A stretch of 43,703 nt of DNA from Fidelibacterota bacterium (GCA_002708715.1 PAPB01000032.1:1-43703), one strand, 5' to 3'; counted from the first letter of the stretch, positions 8,157 to 17,246 are shown. Notes: generated by a model not told the origin, from the letters alone. Made by a program: numbers and translations.

Positions 8157-8573
8157 ATGATAATAATTCAGATTGAAAATTCTAAAATAATTCCTTTCCC
8201 TTCTTATGATGATCAGATAGAAAAAGGAGCTGAATTAATTTTTAATGGCAGAGTAAGAGAAACAGAGCATGGAAAAAAAATTAAAAACCTTGAGTATGAG
8301 CAATACGAGGGTATGGCAGAAAAAGAGCTAGAAATGATTGCTCAAGAGACTACGGATAGATTTTTAATAAATGATCTATATTGCAAGCATAGAATAGGAA
8401 AGGTAGCCGTGGGAGAGGTTAGCCTCCATGTTTGTATATGGTCAAAACATCGTAAAGAAGGCCTCGATGCGATGTCGTTTTTTATTATTGAATTAAAGAA
8501 ACGAGTTCCTATATGGAAATGGGCAATCCTCGAAAATGGCAAAAAAATTCCAAGTGATTGTACACATGAATAG
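8157..8573 (+). CDS. moaE: Molybdopterin synthase catalytic subunit MoaE
   Basis: Large subunit of molybdopterin synthase, which adds two sulfurs to cPMP. Family features are visible: GRVRETEHGK near 26-35, CKHRIGKVAVGEVSL near 78-92, SKHRKEGLDAMSFF, and the active-site region ELKKRVPIWKWA near 115-126 containing the catalytic lysines. The 138-aa length is typical. It is the last Moco gene and starts directly after the moaD stop. A small hairpin follows before the next gene. Confidence 0.93.
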   Translation: MIIIQIENSKIIPFPSYDDQIEKGAELIFNGRVRETEHGKKIKNLEYEQYEGMAEKELEMIAQETTDRFLINDLYCKHRIGKVAVGEVSLHVCIWSKHRKEGLDAMSFFIIELKKRVPIWKWAILENGKKIPSDCTHE

Positions 8574-8600
8574 TATTTAGAAGGTAAATTGCCTTCCTAG

Positions 8601-10019
8601 ATGTTTGGATTTTCGGAACGCTCTCTTACAACTATACTTTTTTGGGTTACTCGCAAAAAATGGTTAATTCTTTCTTTTTTGCTGAGCATTTCTTTTTTTT
8701 ATTTTCCTACTCCAGATGGACTATCCTCAGAAGGCCATCGAACATTAATTATAGTATTAGTAGCTCTTTCTCTTATTGTTAGTGAAACAATCCCGTTACC
8801 TGCAGTTGCTATATTAATTCTAATTATGGAAGTTGTTTTAGGTGTTGATACCCCAGATGGTGTAGCCTCTTCATTTATGAGTGATGCGGTATTTTTTATA
8901 ATGGGATCTTTAATGTTAGCTGTCTCTATTGTACACCAAGGCTTAGATAAACGGCTTGCTTTATTAGTTATTAATATTACAGGGAATAAAACTTGGCGCA
9001 TTGTTATGGGTTTTGTAACAATTTCTGCTTTGCTATCATCTTTTATCGGAGAACATACAGTCGGGGCAATGATGTTGCCAGTTGCCTTAGCATTAATTCG
9101 TAATGCAGGTTTAGATACTGGGAAAGCAACAAAATTATCATCTGTTTTATTATTCTCTATTGCATACGGATGCGCTATTGGTTCCATTGGTACTCCTTCT
9201 GGCGGAGGCAGAAATGCTATAATGATTGGTTATCTAGCTGAGTTTGGTATGGCAGAAATATCCTATTTAGATTGGATTAAAATGACGTACCCAATGTTAA
9301 TTCTAGAAATTCCTATCGTCAGTTTAATTTTGTGGAAGACTTTTACACCTTCACAAAAAACTATGGATTCTTCTGTAAGAAAATTAAAGGTTCAGGTTGC
9401 CAAAACAGGTAAATTAAATGCCAATCAACTAATGGCCATTGGTATCTTTATACTTGTTTTTTTAGGATGGATTTTTTTTAGTCCGATTTTTGGCTTAGGA
9501 ATTGTAGCTCTTAGTGGTGTTTTTCTTTATCTATCTTTTGGCCTGATTAATTGGAAGGAAATCAATAGAAATACAAATTGGGGTGTAATTTTATTATTTG
9601 GATCTGCTATATCTTTGGGTATACAAATGAAAGAAACTGGTGCTGCTCTTTGGGTGGCTGGGCAAACATTAACGTATTTAGAAATTATTTTTCAAGATGT
9701 TGAGATTGTACGTTGGTTTGTGTCTGTAGTTGTGACTGGATTGTTAACAAATTTATTAAGTAGTGCTGCTACAGTTGCTGTACTTGGCCCAATTGTTCTA
9801 GATATGGGTGGGAACCCTGTTATTACAGGGTTTATGACATCTATAGCTTCGGCATTTGCATATTTAACAGTTGTGGCATCACCTACTTGTATGATTATAC
9901 ATTCTACTGGTCTTATTACTTCAGCTGATTATTTTAAGGCAGGCTGGAAACTTTTTATAATTTCAGTTATTTTGCTTTTAATTATTTCACTTTTTTATTG
10001 GCCATTATTATCATTATGA
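8601..10019 (+). CDS. SLC13/DASS family sodium-coupled anion permease
   Basis: A 472-aa inner-membrane transporter with about 12 hydrophobic segments. The DASS repeats are recognisable: GAMMLPVALAL after FIGEHTV (near 153), GSIGTPSGGGRNAIM (near 195-209), and the second-half counterpart LLTNLLSSAATVAVLGPI (near 378) followed by ASAFAYLTVVASPTCMI. Family substrates are dicarboxylates, citrate or sulfate, and the exact one is not readable here. The stop overlaps the ATG of the Usp gene (ATGA), which suggests the Usp protein regulates or accompanies this permease. It follows moaE by 27 nt, so it may be transcribed with the Moco genes. Confidence 0.82.
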   Translation: MFGFSERSLTTILFWVTRKKWLILSFLLSISFFYFPTPDGLSSEGHRTLIIVLVALSLIVSETIPLPAVAILILIMEVVLGVDTPDGVASSFMSDAVFFIMGSLMLAVSIVHQGLDKRLALLVINITGNKTWRIVMGFVTISALLSSFIGEHTVGAMMLPVALALIRNAGLDTGKATKLSSVLLFSIAYGCAIGSIGTPSGGGRNAIMIGYLAEFGMAEISYLDWIKMTYPMLILEIPIVSLILWKTFTPSQKTMDSSVRKLKVQVAKTGKLNANQLMAIGIFILVFLGWIFFSPIFGLGIVALSGVFLYLSFGLINWKEINRNTNWGVILLFGSAISLGIQMKETGAALWVAGQTLTYLEIIFQDVEIVRWFVSVVVTGLLTNLLSSAATVAVLGPIVLDMGGNPVITGFMTSIASAFAYLTVVASPTCMIIHSTGLITSADYFKAGWKLFIISVILLLIISLFYWPLLSL

Positions 10020-10900
10020 AAATATTAATAGGAATAAGTAGTAAAAAATATTCGGAGCCTACACTAGATGTGGGTATGCGAATTGCAAGCATTCTTAAAT
10101 CATCAACAACCATTTTAGATGTTGGTGGGAAAATAAATGAGTTTAGTTATAAGGATGTTAGCATAGCTAATGAGTTAATGGAATCATGGGATCTAGATAG
10201 GCCAGGAGTTGAAGTTCTTGAATGGGCTTATAATTATTTAATTCGGGAAAAATATATTGAAAAGAATTTAAATGAGATTGGCTTTTCAAAAAATTTATTA
10301 GTTGATAAAGGCAATGGTAGGTCTGAAGTCTTTTTAAAAGGTGTTGCTGTTAAAAACCTAAGCCTAATATTAAGAAATGGTGATATTATTGAAGAATTAA
10401 GAGATGAGGTTCAATCGTTTGAATATGATTTAACGATTATTGGTGGAAGTGGAAAACGAAGTATGGCTCATGATTTAATTCAATATATAGATAGTTCTAT
10501 TTTTGTTGTAAATAATTTTAATCTAAAACAAAAATACAGAATTTTATTAGCAGTAGATGATTCACCAGGAACATCTAAAGTGGTGAAATTTGGTGTGCGT
10601 GTTGCTCAGGCCTTTAATATAGAAGTAGATTTGATAACAATAAGTAAAGATGGTGATTTTTCCGAAAAGTTTCGTATTGCTTCATCACGTGCTGAAAAAA
10701 TGATGAGAAGAAGTGGTGTAACCGCAAAAGTAAAATTTAGTGAAGGTGAATTAGTAAACACATTAGTTGATATTGCAGGAGATAATCATATAATTATTAT
10801 GGGAACTTCATCCCAATCTGCTCTTACAAAGTTTTTTCTGGGTAGTAAGCCTCTTGATGTAATGGAGTCTTGTAATTGCCCAATGTTAATTGTAAAGTGA
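10016..10900 (+). CDS. Tandem universal stress protein (UspA family)
   Basis: A 294-aa cytoplasmic protein with two Usp-like units. The C-terminal unit (about 178-294) starts YRILLAVDDSP and has the nucleotide-binding loop GTSSQSALTKFFLGS near its end, followed by CPMLIVK. The N-terminal unit begins MKILIGISSKK and is less conserved. I choose ATG 10016, which overlaps the permease stop, over an upstream in-frame TTG at 9998 that would overlap the permease more deeply. Coupling of a Usp protein to a transporter is common and suggests regulation of transport by nucleotide or stress. The ligand is unknown. Confidence 0.8.
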   Translation: MKILIGISSKKYSEPTLDVGMRIASILKSSTTILDVGGKINEFSYKDVSIANELMESWDLDRPGVEVLEWAYNYLIREKYIEKNLNEIGFSKNLLVDKGNGRSEVFLKGVAVKNLSLILRNGDIIEELRDEVQSFEYDLTIIGGSGKRSMAHDLIQYIDSSIFVVNNFNLKQKYRILLAVDDSPGTSKVVKFGVRVAQAFNIEVDLITISKDGDFSEKFRIASSRAEKMMRRSGVTAKVKFSEGELVNTLVDIAGDNHIIIMGTSSQSALTKFFLGSKPLDVMESCNCPMLIVK

Positions 10901-10921
10901 ATTATAGAATAGGAGTACTCT

Positions 10922-12499
10922 ATGTTTCAAGATCATTGGTTAGTGATCCTTACCAGTCTGATTCTCATTATGATATCGGTTCCACCGGTATTATTTATCA
11001 TTTGGTATTTTCATGATAAAAGGCAGAGTCAACACTCTGTATTAAGAAATTTTCCTCTTTTAGGCCGGGTCCGATATTTTTTAGAGATGCTGGGTCCAGA
11101 ATTCAGGCAATATCTTTTTGATGCTGATGATGAAGGAAGACCATTTAGTAGAACAGATTTTTCGAATATCGTTGTTCAAGGTAAATATTTAAAAACTGTA
11201 ATTGCTTTTGGATCAAAAAGAGATTTTGATAAGCCAGGTCTATATCTAAAAAATTCAATGTTCCCTAAACAAAAAGAAGAAATGAAAATTGAATTAGAGC
11301 CTAAGATCCCAACTCGACGATATATTGGAACTGAAGGTTTGTTCTCAAGGAAAGAGCACTTAGAAGATGTTGAAGTATCTCCCTGGACTTTACCAGATGA
11401 TGATGCGATTGTAATTGGTCCTAATTGTAATAATCCTTGGAGAGTGAGAGGTCCAGTAGGAATGAGTGCGATGAGTTTTGGAGCTCTTGGTGAAAATGCT
11501 ATTAGTTCTATTAGTTATGGCCTTGGTAAAGCTACTGGATCATGGGTCCATACAGGAGAGGGCGGACTTGCACCATACCATACGATAGGTGGGGGTGATG
11601 TTATTATGCAGATTGGCTCTGGAATATTTGGAGTAAGAAATGAAGACGGTACTTTTAGTTGGGAAAAATTTCAAGAGAAAGCTGATAATCCTCAATTACG
11701 ATGTTTTGAAATCAAATTAGCTCAAGGTGCAAAAATAAGAGGTGGACATGTTGAAGGTAGTAAAGTGAATGAAGAGATAGCTGCAATTCGAGGTGTAAAA
11801 CCTTGGAAAACTGTTGACTCACCAAATCGGCATAATCAATTTAATGATTTACCTAGTTTATTTGATTTTATAGATAAATTACGAGATAAAGGTGGAAAAC
11901 CAATTGGAATAAAGATTGTTATGGGAGGCGCAGATAGCGCCGATGAACTTGCTAAGTATATGTCAGAGACTGGCCGTGGCCCAGACTATATTACTGTTGA
12001 TGGAAGTGAAGGTGGATCAGGTGCAACGTACCAAGAGATGGCAGACACTATGGGTATACCAATTAAATCAGGGTTAATTTATTGTGATAATGCTCTTAGA
12101 AAATATGGAGTCCGAGATAGGGTAAAGATTTTTGCTAGTGGAAAGTTATTTAGTCCAGATAAGATTGCTATCGCATTATCAGCAGGTGCAGACTTAGTAA
12201 ATATTGCAAGAGGAATGATGATATCTGTAGGTTGTATCGGTGCCCAAAAATGTCACACAAATAAATGTCCTGTGGGTGTAGCTACAACTGATCCAGATCA
12301 TCAAAAAGCATTGGTAGTGCAAGAAAAGCAGTGGCGTGTATTAAATTATATCATTACGCTTCGCAATGGGCTACAGACTCTTGCGGCTGCATCTGGTATT
12401 GATTCTTATTCTAAATTTAATAGAAGTCACGTGGTGTATCGTGATGAATTTGGAAAGGTTGTTTCTATGGAAGAATTATTTCCATATCCAAAAGCCTAG
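10922..12499 (+). CDS. Membrane-anchored FMN-binding glutamate synthase-like protein (YerD-like)
   Basis: A 525-aa protein with one N-terminal hydrophobic segment (about 7-29) and then a stand-alone glutamate synthase central/FMN domain. MSFGALGENAISS followed by HTGEGGLAPYH (about residues 185-220) forms the FMN/2-oxoglutarate site. The Fe-S cysteines are near 438, 444 and 449 in a C-x5-C-x4-C pattern (CIGAQKCHTNKCPVG). There is no glutaminase domain and no small subunit nearby, so it is not a conventional GltB. Length and layout match Bacillus YerD-type proteins, whose physiological reaction is unsettled. An AGGAG site precedes the ATG. Confidence 0.85.
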   Translation: MFQDHWLVILTSLILIMISVPPVLFIIWYFHDKRQSQHSVLRNFPLLGRVRYFLEMLGPEFRQYLFDADDEGRPFSRTDFSNIVVQGKYLKTVIAFGSKRDFDKPGLYLKNSMFPKQKEEMKIELEPKIPTRRYIGTEGLFSRKEHLEDVEVSPWTLPDDDAIVIGPNCNNPWRVRGPVGMSAMSFGALGENAISSISYGLGKATGSWVHTGEGGLAPYHTIGGGDVIMQIGSGIFGVRNEDGTFSWEKFQEKADNPQLRCFEIKLAQGAKIRGGHVEGSKVNEEIAAIRGVKPWKTVDSPNRHNQFNDLPSLFDFIDKLRDKGGKPIGIKIVMGGADSADELAKYMSETGRGPDYITVDGSEGGSGATYQEMADTMGIPIKSGLIYCDNALRKYGVRDRVKIFASGKLFSPDKIAIALSAGADLVNIARGMMISVGCIGAQKCHTNKCPVGVATTDPDHQKALVVQEKQWRVLNYIITLRNGLQTLAAASGIDSYSKFNRSHVVYRDEFGKVVSMEELFPYPKA

Positions 12500-12504
12500 A
12501 GGTG

Positions 12505-12533
12505 TTTACAGTGTCAACTAAATATGATAAATT
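12505..12533 (+). promoter_or_regulatory. Possible sigma-70-type promoter for the PuuD-like gene
   Basis: TTTACA at 12505-12510 and TAAATT at 12528-12533 are separated by 17 nt and lie 48 nt before the ATG at 12581. The -35 matches 5 of 6 and the -10 matches 4 of 6. In such AT-rich DNA chance matches are frequent, so support is weak. Confidence 0.3.
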
Positions 12534-12580
12534 CTAATAACTAGAAAATATTAAATAATAAAGGGAGTCAAATAATAATC

Positions 12581-13390
12581 ATGGAATTACTTCATCAATT
12601 ACTTCATCCAATTTTTAAATGGTTACATGTAATAGCAGGGATTATGTGGATCGGGCTATTATATTTTTTTAATTTTGTAAACACAGCTTTTGCTCCTACT
12701 ATGGATGGTGATACAAAAAAGAAAGTTGTCCCAGAGCTTATGCCTAGGACTTTGTATTGGTTTCGGATGGGTGCTGCTTGGACATGGGGTACAGGGCTTG
12801 TATTACTTTACGTGATTTATTGGGCTGGAGGTCATATGCCAGAAGACTTCACTTCAAATGAATTAACTGGTGAACCAGCAAATATGTCTATTCACATACT
12901 TCTATTATTTACTTTTGTAGCTGTATTTCTTTATGACGCTATTTACAAAAGTCCATTAGCATCGAATGTAAGAGCTGTAACAGTTTTGAGCTTTTTACTT
13001 ATTACAGCTTATGTTTTTGCAATGCAAAAATTGGGAGGATTTGGATACAGAGCTGTTAATATTCACCTCGGTGCTTTGTTTGGAACAAATATGGCTTTTA
13101 ACGTCTGGTTTCGAATTTGGCCTGCACAACAGAAAATTATTACTGCTATAAAAAACGGAGAAGCGCCAGATGGTAGTCTTTTAGCATTGGCAGGTTTGAG
13201 GTCTAAACATAACACCTATATGTCCGTTCCTCTTGTATGGACTATGCATAATGAGCATCATGTCACTGTACCTACTGCTCTTGGTATACCTGGTGAGTTC
13301 TCATGGCTTCTACCAATGGTAATGGTTATACTTGGTTGGCATATAGTATGGCAATTATATAAAAAATCAGGTACTATTAAAGGTTTTTAA
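12581..13390 (+). CDS. PuuD-like urate hydroxylase membrane domain protein (no cytochrome c domain)
   Basis: A 269-aa polytopic membrane protein with about seven hydrophobic segments. The N-terminus (FKWLHVIAGIMWIGLLYFF, residues about 12-30) and the later GAAWTWGTGL and NVWFRIWPAQQ segments match the Urate_ox_N family typified by PuuD, which oxidises urate to 5-hydroxyisourate. Classical PuuD has a C-terminal cytochrome c domain. None is present here, with no CxxCH motif. A GGGAG ribosome-binding site precedes the ATG. Upstream Mo-hydroxylase maturation genes would fit a purine route through xanthine dehydrogenase, but short PuuD-like proteins are widespread and this one may have another role. 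Confidence 0.7.
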   Translation: MELLHQLLHPIFKWLHVIAGIMWIGLLYFFNFVNTAFAPTMDGDTKKKVVPELMPRTLYWFRMGAAWTWGTGLVLLYVIYWAGGHMPEDFTSNELTGEPANMSIHILLLFTFVAVFLYDAIYKSPLASNVRAVTVLSFLLITAYVFAMQKLGGFGYRAVNIHLGALFGTNMAFNVWFRIWPAQQKIITAIKNGEAPDGSLLALAGLRSKHNTYMSVPLVWTMHNEHHVTVPTALGIPGEFSWLLPMVMVILGWHIVWQLYKKSGTIKGF

Positions 13391-13414
13391 TTACGTACCC
13401 TACAATTAAAAGTG

Positions 13415-13451
13415 AATGCCCTCTGTTTACCCAGGGGGCATTTTATTTTAT
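13415..13451 (+). terminator. Rho-independent terminator after the PuuD-like gene
   Basis: AATGCCCTCTG at 13415-13425 pairs with CAGGGGGCATT at 13432-13442 in an 11-bp stem with one G-U pair and a 6-nt loop. It is followed by a T-rich run (TTTTATTTTA). It lies 25 nt after the stop codon and is the clearest intrinsic terminator in the window. Confidence 0.92.
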
Positions 13452-13471
13452 AATACCAATATTTAATTGCA

Positions 13472-13942
13472 ATGAATATTGATCCTAAGGTTCCTTCTTA
13501 TTGGAAGGATTATATTTTGCAAAGTTCTTATGCTGCAATAACAGTATTTTTTATAACATTGGTACTCTCTAAAAATCCTGTAATTATTGCCAGTATTGGC
13601 GCTACGGCATTTATTATTTTTGCAATGCCAAATAATATTGCGGCGGAACCAAAACGTATCATTGGAGGTCATTTTTTAGGGTTTTTTATAGGATCTTGTT
13701 TCGCGATTTTTCCTTTTATAGATATTTTGTTTTTTAAGGCAGTTTGGTATGCTTTATCAATAGGGATTACTATACTTTTTATGGTTATTTTGGATTTTGA
13801 GCATCCTCCTGCTGCTGGTACAGCATTAGGAATGACTCTTGTTGGTTATAGCAGTAGTGCGGCAATGGCAATTTTTGTTAGTGTTGTTTTATTAGCATTT
13901 ATTGGGTACATAATTAAACCATTTTTAAAAGATTTAGTATGA
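13472..13942 (+). CDS. HPP family integral membrane protein
   Basis: A 156-aa protein with four to five hydrophobic segments. It contains the family-defining HPPAAGTAL motif (about residues 110-118) and an IIGGHFLGFFIG segment (about 63-74). HPP proteins have been linked to nitrite transport in chloroplasts and cyanobacteria. Bacterial roles are mostly unknown. It follows the terminator by about 20 nt and lies 3 nt before an EamA-type transporter, with which it probably forms a transcription unit. Confidence 0.85.
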   Translation: MNIDPKVPSYWKDYILQSSYAAITVFFITLVLSKNPVIIASIGATAFIIFAMPNNIAAEPKRIIGGHFLGFFIGSCFAIFPFIDILFFKAVWYALSIGITILFMVILDFEHPPAAGTALGMTLVGYSSSAAMAIFVSVVLLAFIGYIIKPFLKDLV

Positions 13943-13945
13943 GAT

Positions 13946-14770
13946 ATGAGCCGTAAATCGGCAATTATATTTTTGATTATTACAGGTGTCCTATGGAGCA
14001 CAGGAGGATTATTCATTAAACTAATCCCCTGGACTCCAATTAGTATAGCAGGTTTACGCAGTGGCTTAGCTGCCTTAGTTATCTATTTTTATAGTAAACC
14101 AAAAAGTCTAAAATTTGATATCAATATATGGGCTGGTGCATTATGTTATTCTTTGATGGTAATATGCTTTGTATTAGCAAATAAGATCACAACTGCAGGC
14201 AATGTAATTCTTATTCAATACGCATCTCCTGTTTATATCGCTTTATTTGGGTTCTATTTTCTCGGTGAAAAAGCAACAAAAATTGATTGGCTAGCTATTA
14301 TTGTTATTTTAGGTGGATTAAGTTTTTTTTTCTACGATGATCTATCATTAAAACAAAAGTCGGGTAATATCTTAGCTATTTTTTCTGGAATTGGTTTTGC
14401 TGGTTTAATATTATTTATGAGAAAAGAAAAGAATGCAAAACCTATTGATTGTGTTTTGTTGGGTAATCTAATAACCTTTGTTCTTTGCTTACCGTTTTAT
14501 TATAGTGGAGTTACATTAGAGCTCATACCATGTATAACAATTCTTTTTCTTGGTTTTTTTCAGCTGGGTCTTGCTTATATAATATTTAGTATGGCGATTA
14601 AATATGTTAATGCGTTAGATGCAATTATCTATCCTGTAATTGAACCTTTATTTAATCCAATGTTGACATTCTTTTTTTTAGGCGAGGGCATGAGTGAAAC
14701 AGCATTGTTAGGCGGCGCAATGGTTTTAATTGGTGTCATCGGCAGAGGGGTCTTGCAAATTTCAGATTAA
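13946..14770 (+). CDS. EamA/DMT-family transporter
   Basis: A 274-aa inner-membrane protein with about ten hydrophobic segments in two homologous halves, the standard EamA layout. The first half has SAIIFLIITGVLWSTGGLFI at the N-terminus and VILIQYASPVYIALFGFYFLGE (about 88-109 region). The second half has the equivalent DAIIYPVIEPLFNPMLTFFFLGE near the end. Substrates of this superfamily are metabolites such as amino acids or sugars and cannot be assigned here. It ends 25 nt from the convergent glutamate dehydrogenase gene. Confidence 0.88.
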   Translation: MSRKSAIIFLIITGVLWSTGGLFIKLIPWTPISIAGLRSGLAALVIYFYSKPKSLKFDINIWAGALCYSLMVICFVLANKITTAGNVILIQYASPVYIALFGFYFLGEKATKIDWLAIIVILGGLSFFFYDDLSLKQKSGNILAIFSGIGFAGLILFMRKEKNAKPIDCVLLGNLITFVLCLPFYYSGVTLELIPCITILFLGFFQLGLAYIIFSMAIKYVNALDAIIYPVIEPLFNPMLTFFFLGEGMSETALLGGAMVLIGVIGRGVLQISD

Positions 14771-14795
14771 TTTTAAATTATTGCCAATATTGGTA

Positions 14796-16028
14796 TTACC
14801 CTTCTCTAAGATTATATGCTTTGTGAACTCTATCAATTGCAACCATAAATGAAGCAATTCTCATTGGTACTTGTTTATTTTTTTTCAATTCAAATACTTC
14901 ATTGAATGCATGTATCATTTTTTCTTCTAGCTTTTTATTTACATCCTTTTCTGTCCACTTAAATTGTTGGAGGTTTTGAACCCATTCAAAATAAGAGACA
15001 GTTACTCCCCCTGCATTTGTTAAGATGTCAGGGATAATGCCTATTTTCCTATCCCAAAGTTTGTTTGCTGCAGGGCCTGTCACTGGACCATTGGCAGCTT
15101 CTATAATTACTTTACAGTTTAAAGAATCAACATTTGTTTCATTAATAGCGCTGCCTAAGGCGGCAGGAATTAAAAAGTCACATTCTAGTGCAAGAAGTTC
15201 ATCATTGGATATCTTTTTCCCTTGATCAAAACCATTGATTGTTCTGTGCTCATAGTTATAATCAAAAAGTGATGGTATATCTAGCCCATTTGGATCATAT
15301 AGACCTCCAGACACATCACTTACAGCAATAATTTTACATCCATATTCGTGTAGAAATTTTGCTGCATAGGAACCAACATTGCCAAATCCTTGAATAACAA
15401 CCTTACTATTATTTAAAGGTATATTCCATTTATCAGCGGTCTCGCGAGTTATTACGGCAGTACCTCTACCAGTTGCTGCTTCTCTTCCAGCTGACCCACC
15501 TAGTTCTAAAGGTTTTCCTGTAACAATTGCAGGTGAATAGCCATGGAGTTGACTATATTCATCCATAAACCAGCTCATAACCTGAGCATTTGTATTAACA
15601 TCGGGTGCTGGAATATCAACATTGATTCCAATAATTGGATCGATTGCTCTGAAAAATCTTCTAGACATTCTCTCTAATTCTGTTTTGCTATATTTTGAAG
15701 GATCAATCCCGATCCCTCCTTTACCACCTCCATAAGGTATATCAAGTAATGAAGTTTTCCAGGTCATTAGAGTAGCAAGGGAGCGTACTTCTTCAATATC
15801 AACATGTTGGTGATACCTTATTCCACCTTTGAATGGACCTCTTGTATTGTTGTGCTGTACTCTAAAACCTATAACACTTTTAATCTCCCCATCATCTTTT
15901 CTAAAAGGTACTTCTACTGTTAACTCACGATCAGGAATTTCTAAAGCTTTAGCAATATTTTGTTTTAGGCCTAACTCTTTCACTGCTTGTGCATATGCAG
16001 CGGATGTAGGATTGGAGCTTGATGACAT
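14796..16028 (-). CDS. gdhA: Glu/Leu/Phe/Val-family dehydrogenase, probable glutamate dehydrogenase
   Basis: Oxidatively deaminates glutamate, or forms it from 2-oxoglutarate and ammonia. GPFKGGIRYH (64-73), TWKTSLLDIPYGGGKGGI (89-106) with the substrate and catalytic lysines, and PAPDVNT (about 140-146) form the active site. GFGNVGS near residue 213 is the NAD(P) loop. The 410-aa length fits the hexameric small GDHs. A GAGAGA stretch about 8 nt upstream of the ATG could serve as ribosome-binding site. It is downstream of the polysaccharide operon on the same strand with an 87-nt gap, so it may have its own promoter. Specificity for glutamate over leucine or valine is likely but not proven. 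Confidence 0.9.
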   Translation of the reverse strand: MSSSSNPTSAAYAQAVKELGLKQNIAKALEIPDRELTVEVPFRKDDGEIKSVIGFRVQHNNTRGPFKGGIRYHQHVDIEEVRSLATLMTWKTSLLDIPYGGGKGGIGIDPSKYSKTELERMSRRFFRAIDPIIGINVDIPAPDVNTNAQVMSWFMDEYSQLHGYSPAIVTGKPLELGGSAGREAATGRGTAVITRETADKWNIPLNNSKVVIQGFGNVGSYAAKFLHEYGCKIIAVSDVSGGLYDPNGLDIPSLFDYNYEHRTINGFDQGKKISNDELLALECDFLIPAALGSAINETNVDSLNCKVIIEAANGPVTGPAANKLWDRKIGIIPDILTNAGGVTVSYFEWVQNLQQFKWTEKDVNKKLEEKMIHAFNEVFELKKNKQVPMRIASFMVAIDRVHKAYNLREG

Positions 16029-16115
16029 AACTTTTCTCTCTGTTTATAGGTTATAGATAGATAACGTTAAATTGAAATTTAAATAATTAGACTAAATTAA
16101 CTACGATAATAATAA

Positions 16116-17231
16116 TTATTTTTGAATATTTTTATTAATAAGCTTAATTATAGTTTCGCAGGATAAGTTTTTATTTGAATAAATATTTTCATTACTAAAA
16201 AAAGTAGACTGTTTATTGACTTTTCTTAATTTTTGCAAATAGGGTACTGTTTCGTTGTTATAAAATTCTCTAAATGAATTTACAAAACCGCGTTTTTTTT
16301 CATATTTTTCCATATCAGGGCAAAATAAATATATATCTTTTTCAGGGTATGCAATTTTGAAATCATAAATAATGGATGAATAATCACAAATTATTTTATC
16401 TACAAAAGGTAAGAGCTCATAAATATCAATTAAATTTCCTAGAAATTGCATATTAAGGTATTGATTTAAATCTGGTATACTGGTGTCAAATGGATGATTC
16501 TTTATGTATAGTAAAGCGTTATTTTCATTTAGATATTTTTCTAGAGTAATTAAAAATTTTGATTTATAAAATGGATTATTGTAAGGATAATCTCTAAAAG
16601 TAGGGGCATATAAATAGACAGTTTTATTTTTTTGAAATGGGTTTTGCAGATTATTAATAAATATTATTGGGTTTTTTAAAAAATCTATTCGAGGTAAACC
16701 TCCCACTATTAATTTTTTTTTATTAATCTTGAAAGATTTTAAATAATAATCGTTAAATCTTTGTGAATTTGAAATGAAAAAGTTACATCTCTTATCTCTC
16801 CAAAAGTCAAGAACCCTTGCTTTATAATTAAGATTTTTATCTAAAAAACTTATGTGCTTTATTGGTATAGCATGCCAAATATTAATAATAATGCTTTTTT
16901 TATTATAAAAAACTGGCATCACATCAGATAGAGAGTGGGTAATAAAAATACAATTTGCCTTTAATGATAAAATTAAAGGTTCCCAAGAGAAAAAATATAA
17001 TGACTTAAATCCTTCATTATTTATTTGATTATTTATATTTTTATTTTTTGTGATCCAAATACATTCATAATCCGTATATAAAGAAAAATATATAAACAAA
17101 TATTTTGCATTGCCTTCATATGTCCGTCCTCCTTGAGTACTGAAAAGTAGAATTTTTTTATTAATTCCTATGAAATATCTAAGAAAAAAAGATACAATAT
17201 ATAGAATTATAAACTGAAAAATCTTAATCAA
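16116..17231 (-). CDS. CDP-glycerol glycerophosphotransferase-like protein (TagB/TagF family), copy 1
   Basis: A 371-aa protein with a hydrophobic N-terminus (membrane association) and then a CDP-glycerol:poly(glycerophosphate) transferase fold. KILLFSTQGGRTYEGNAKYL (about 25-44), NIWHAIPIKHISF and KLIVGGLPRIDFL are family hallmarks, and IDIYELLPFVDKIICDYSSI is the C-terminal nucleotide-site motif. Family members move an alcohol phosphate from a CDP-linked donor. The start is a TTG, 15 nt after the Wzi stop. It is the last gene of the polysaccharide operon. Because the operon makes a phosphonate with an activating nucleotidyltransferase, I infer it could transfer CMP-activated hydroxyethylphosphonate onto the glycan. 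Confidence 0.78.
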   Translation of the reverse strand: MIKIFQFIILYIVSFFLRYFIGINKKILLFSTQGGRTYEGNAKYLFIYFSLYTDYECIWITKNKNINNQINNEGFKSLYFFSWEPLILSLKANCIFITHSLSDVMPVFYNKKSIIINIWHAIPIKHISFLDKNLNYKARVLDFWRDKRCNFFISNSQRFNDYYLKSFKINKKKLIVGGLPRIDFLKNPIIFINNLQNPFQKNKTVYLYAPTFRDYPYNNPFYKSKFLITLEKYLNENNALLYIKNHPFDTSIPDLNQYLNMQFLGNLIDIYELLPFVDKIICDYSSIIYDFKIAYPEKDIYLFCPDMEKYEKKRGFVNSFREFYNNETVPYLQKLRKVNKQSTFFSNENIYSNKNLSCETIIKLINKNIQK

Positions 17232-17246
17232 AATAATTTTAGTAGT

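Noticed and set aside
8699-9187. Long open frame on the minus strand inside the SLC13 gene
   Set aside because: Antisense shadow of a well-supported transporter, with no recognisable domain or own ribosome-binding site.
9998-10015. TTG start for the Usp gene
   Set aside because: ATG 10016 gives the usual ATGA overlap and the normal Usp N-terminus MKILIGIS.
14784-14793. CCAATATTGG palindrome between convergent genes as a bidirectional terminator
   Set aside because: The stem would be only 3 to 4 bp with almost no loop, and no T-tract follows.
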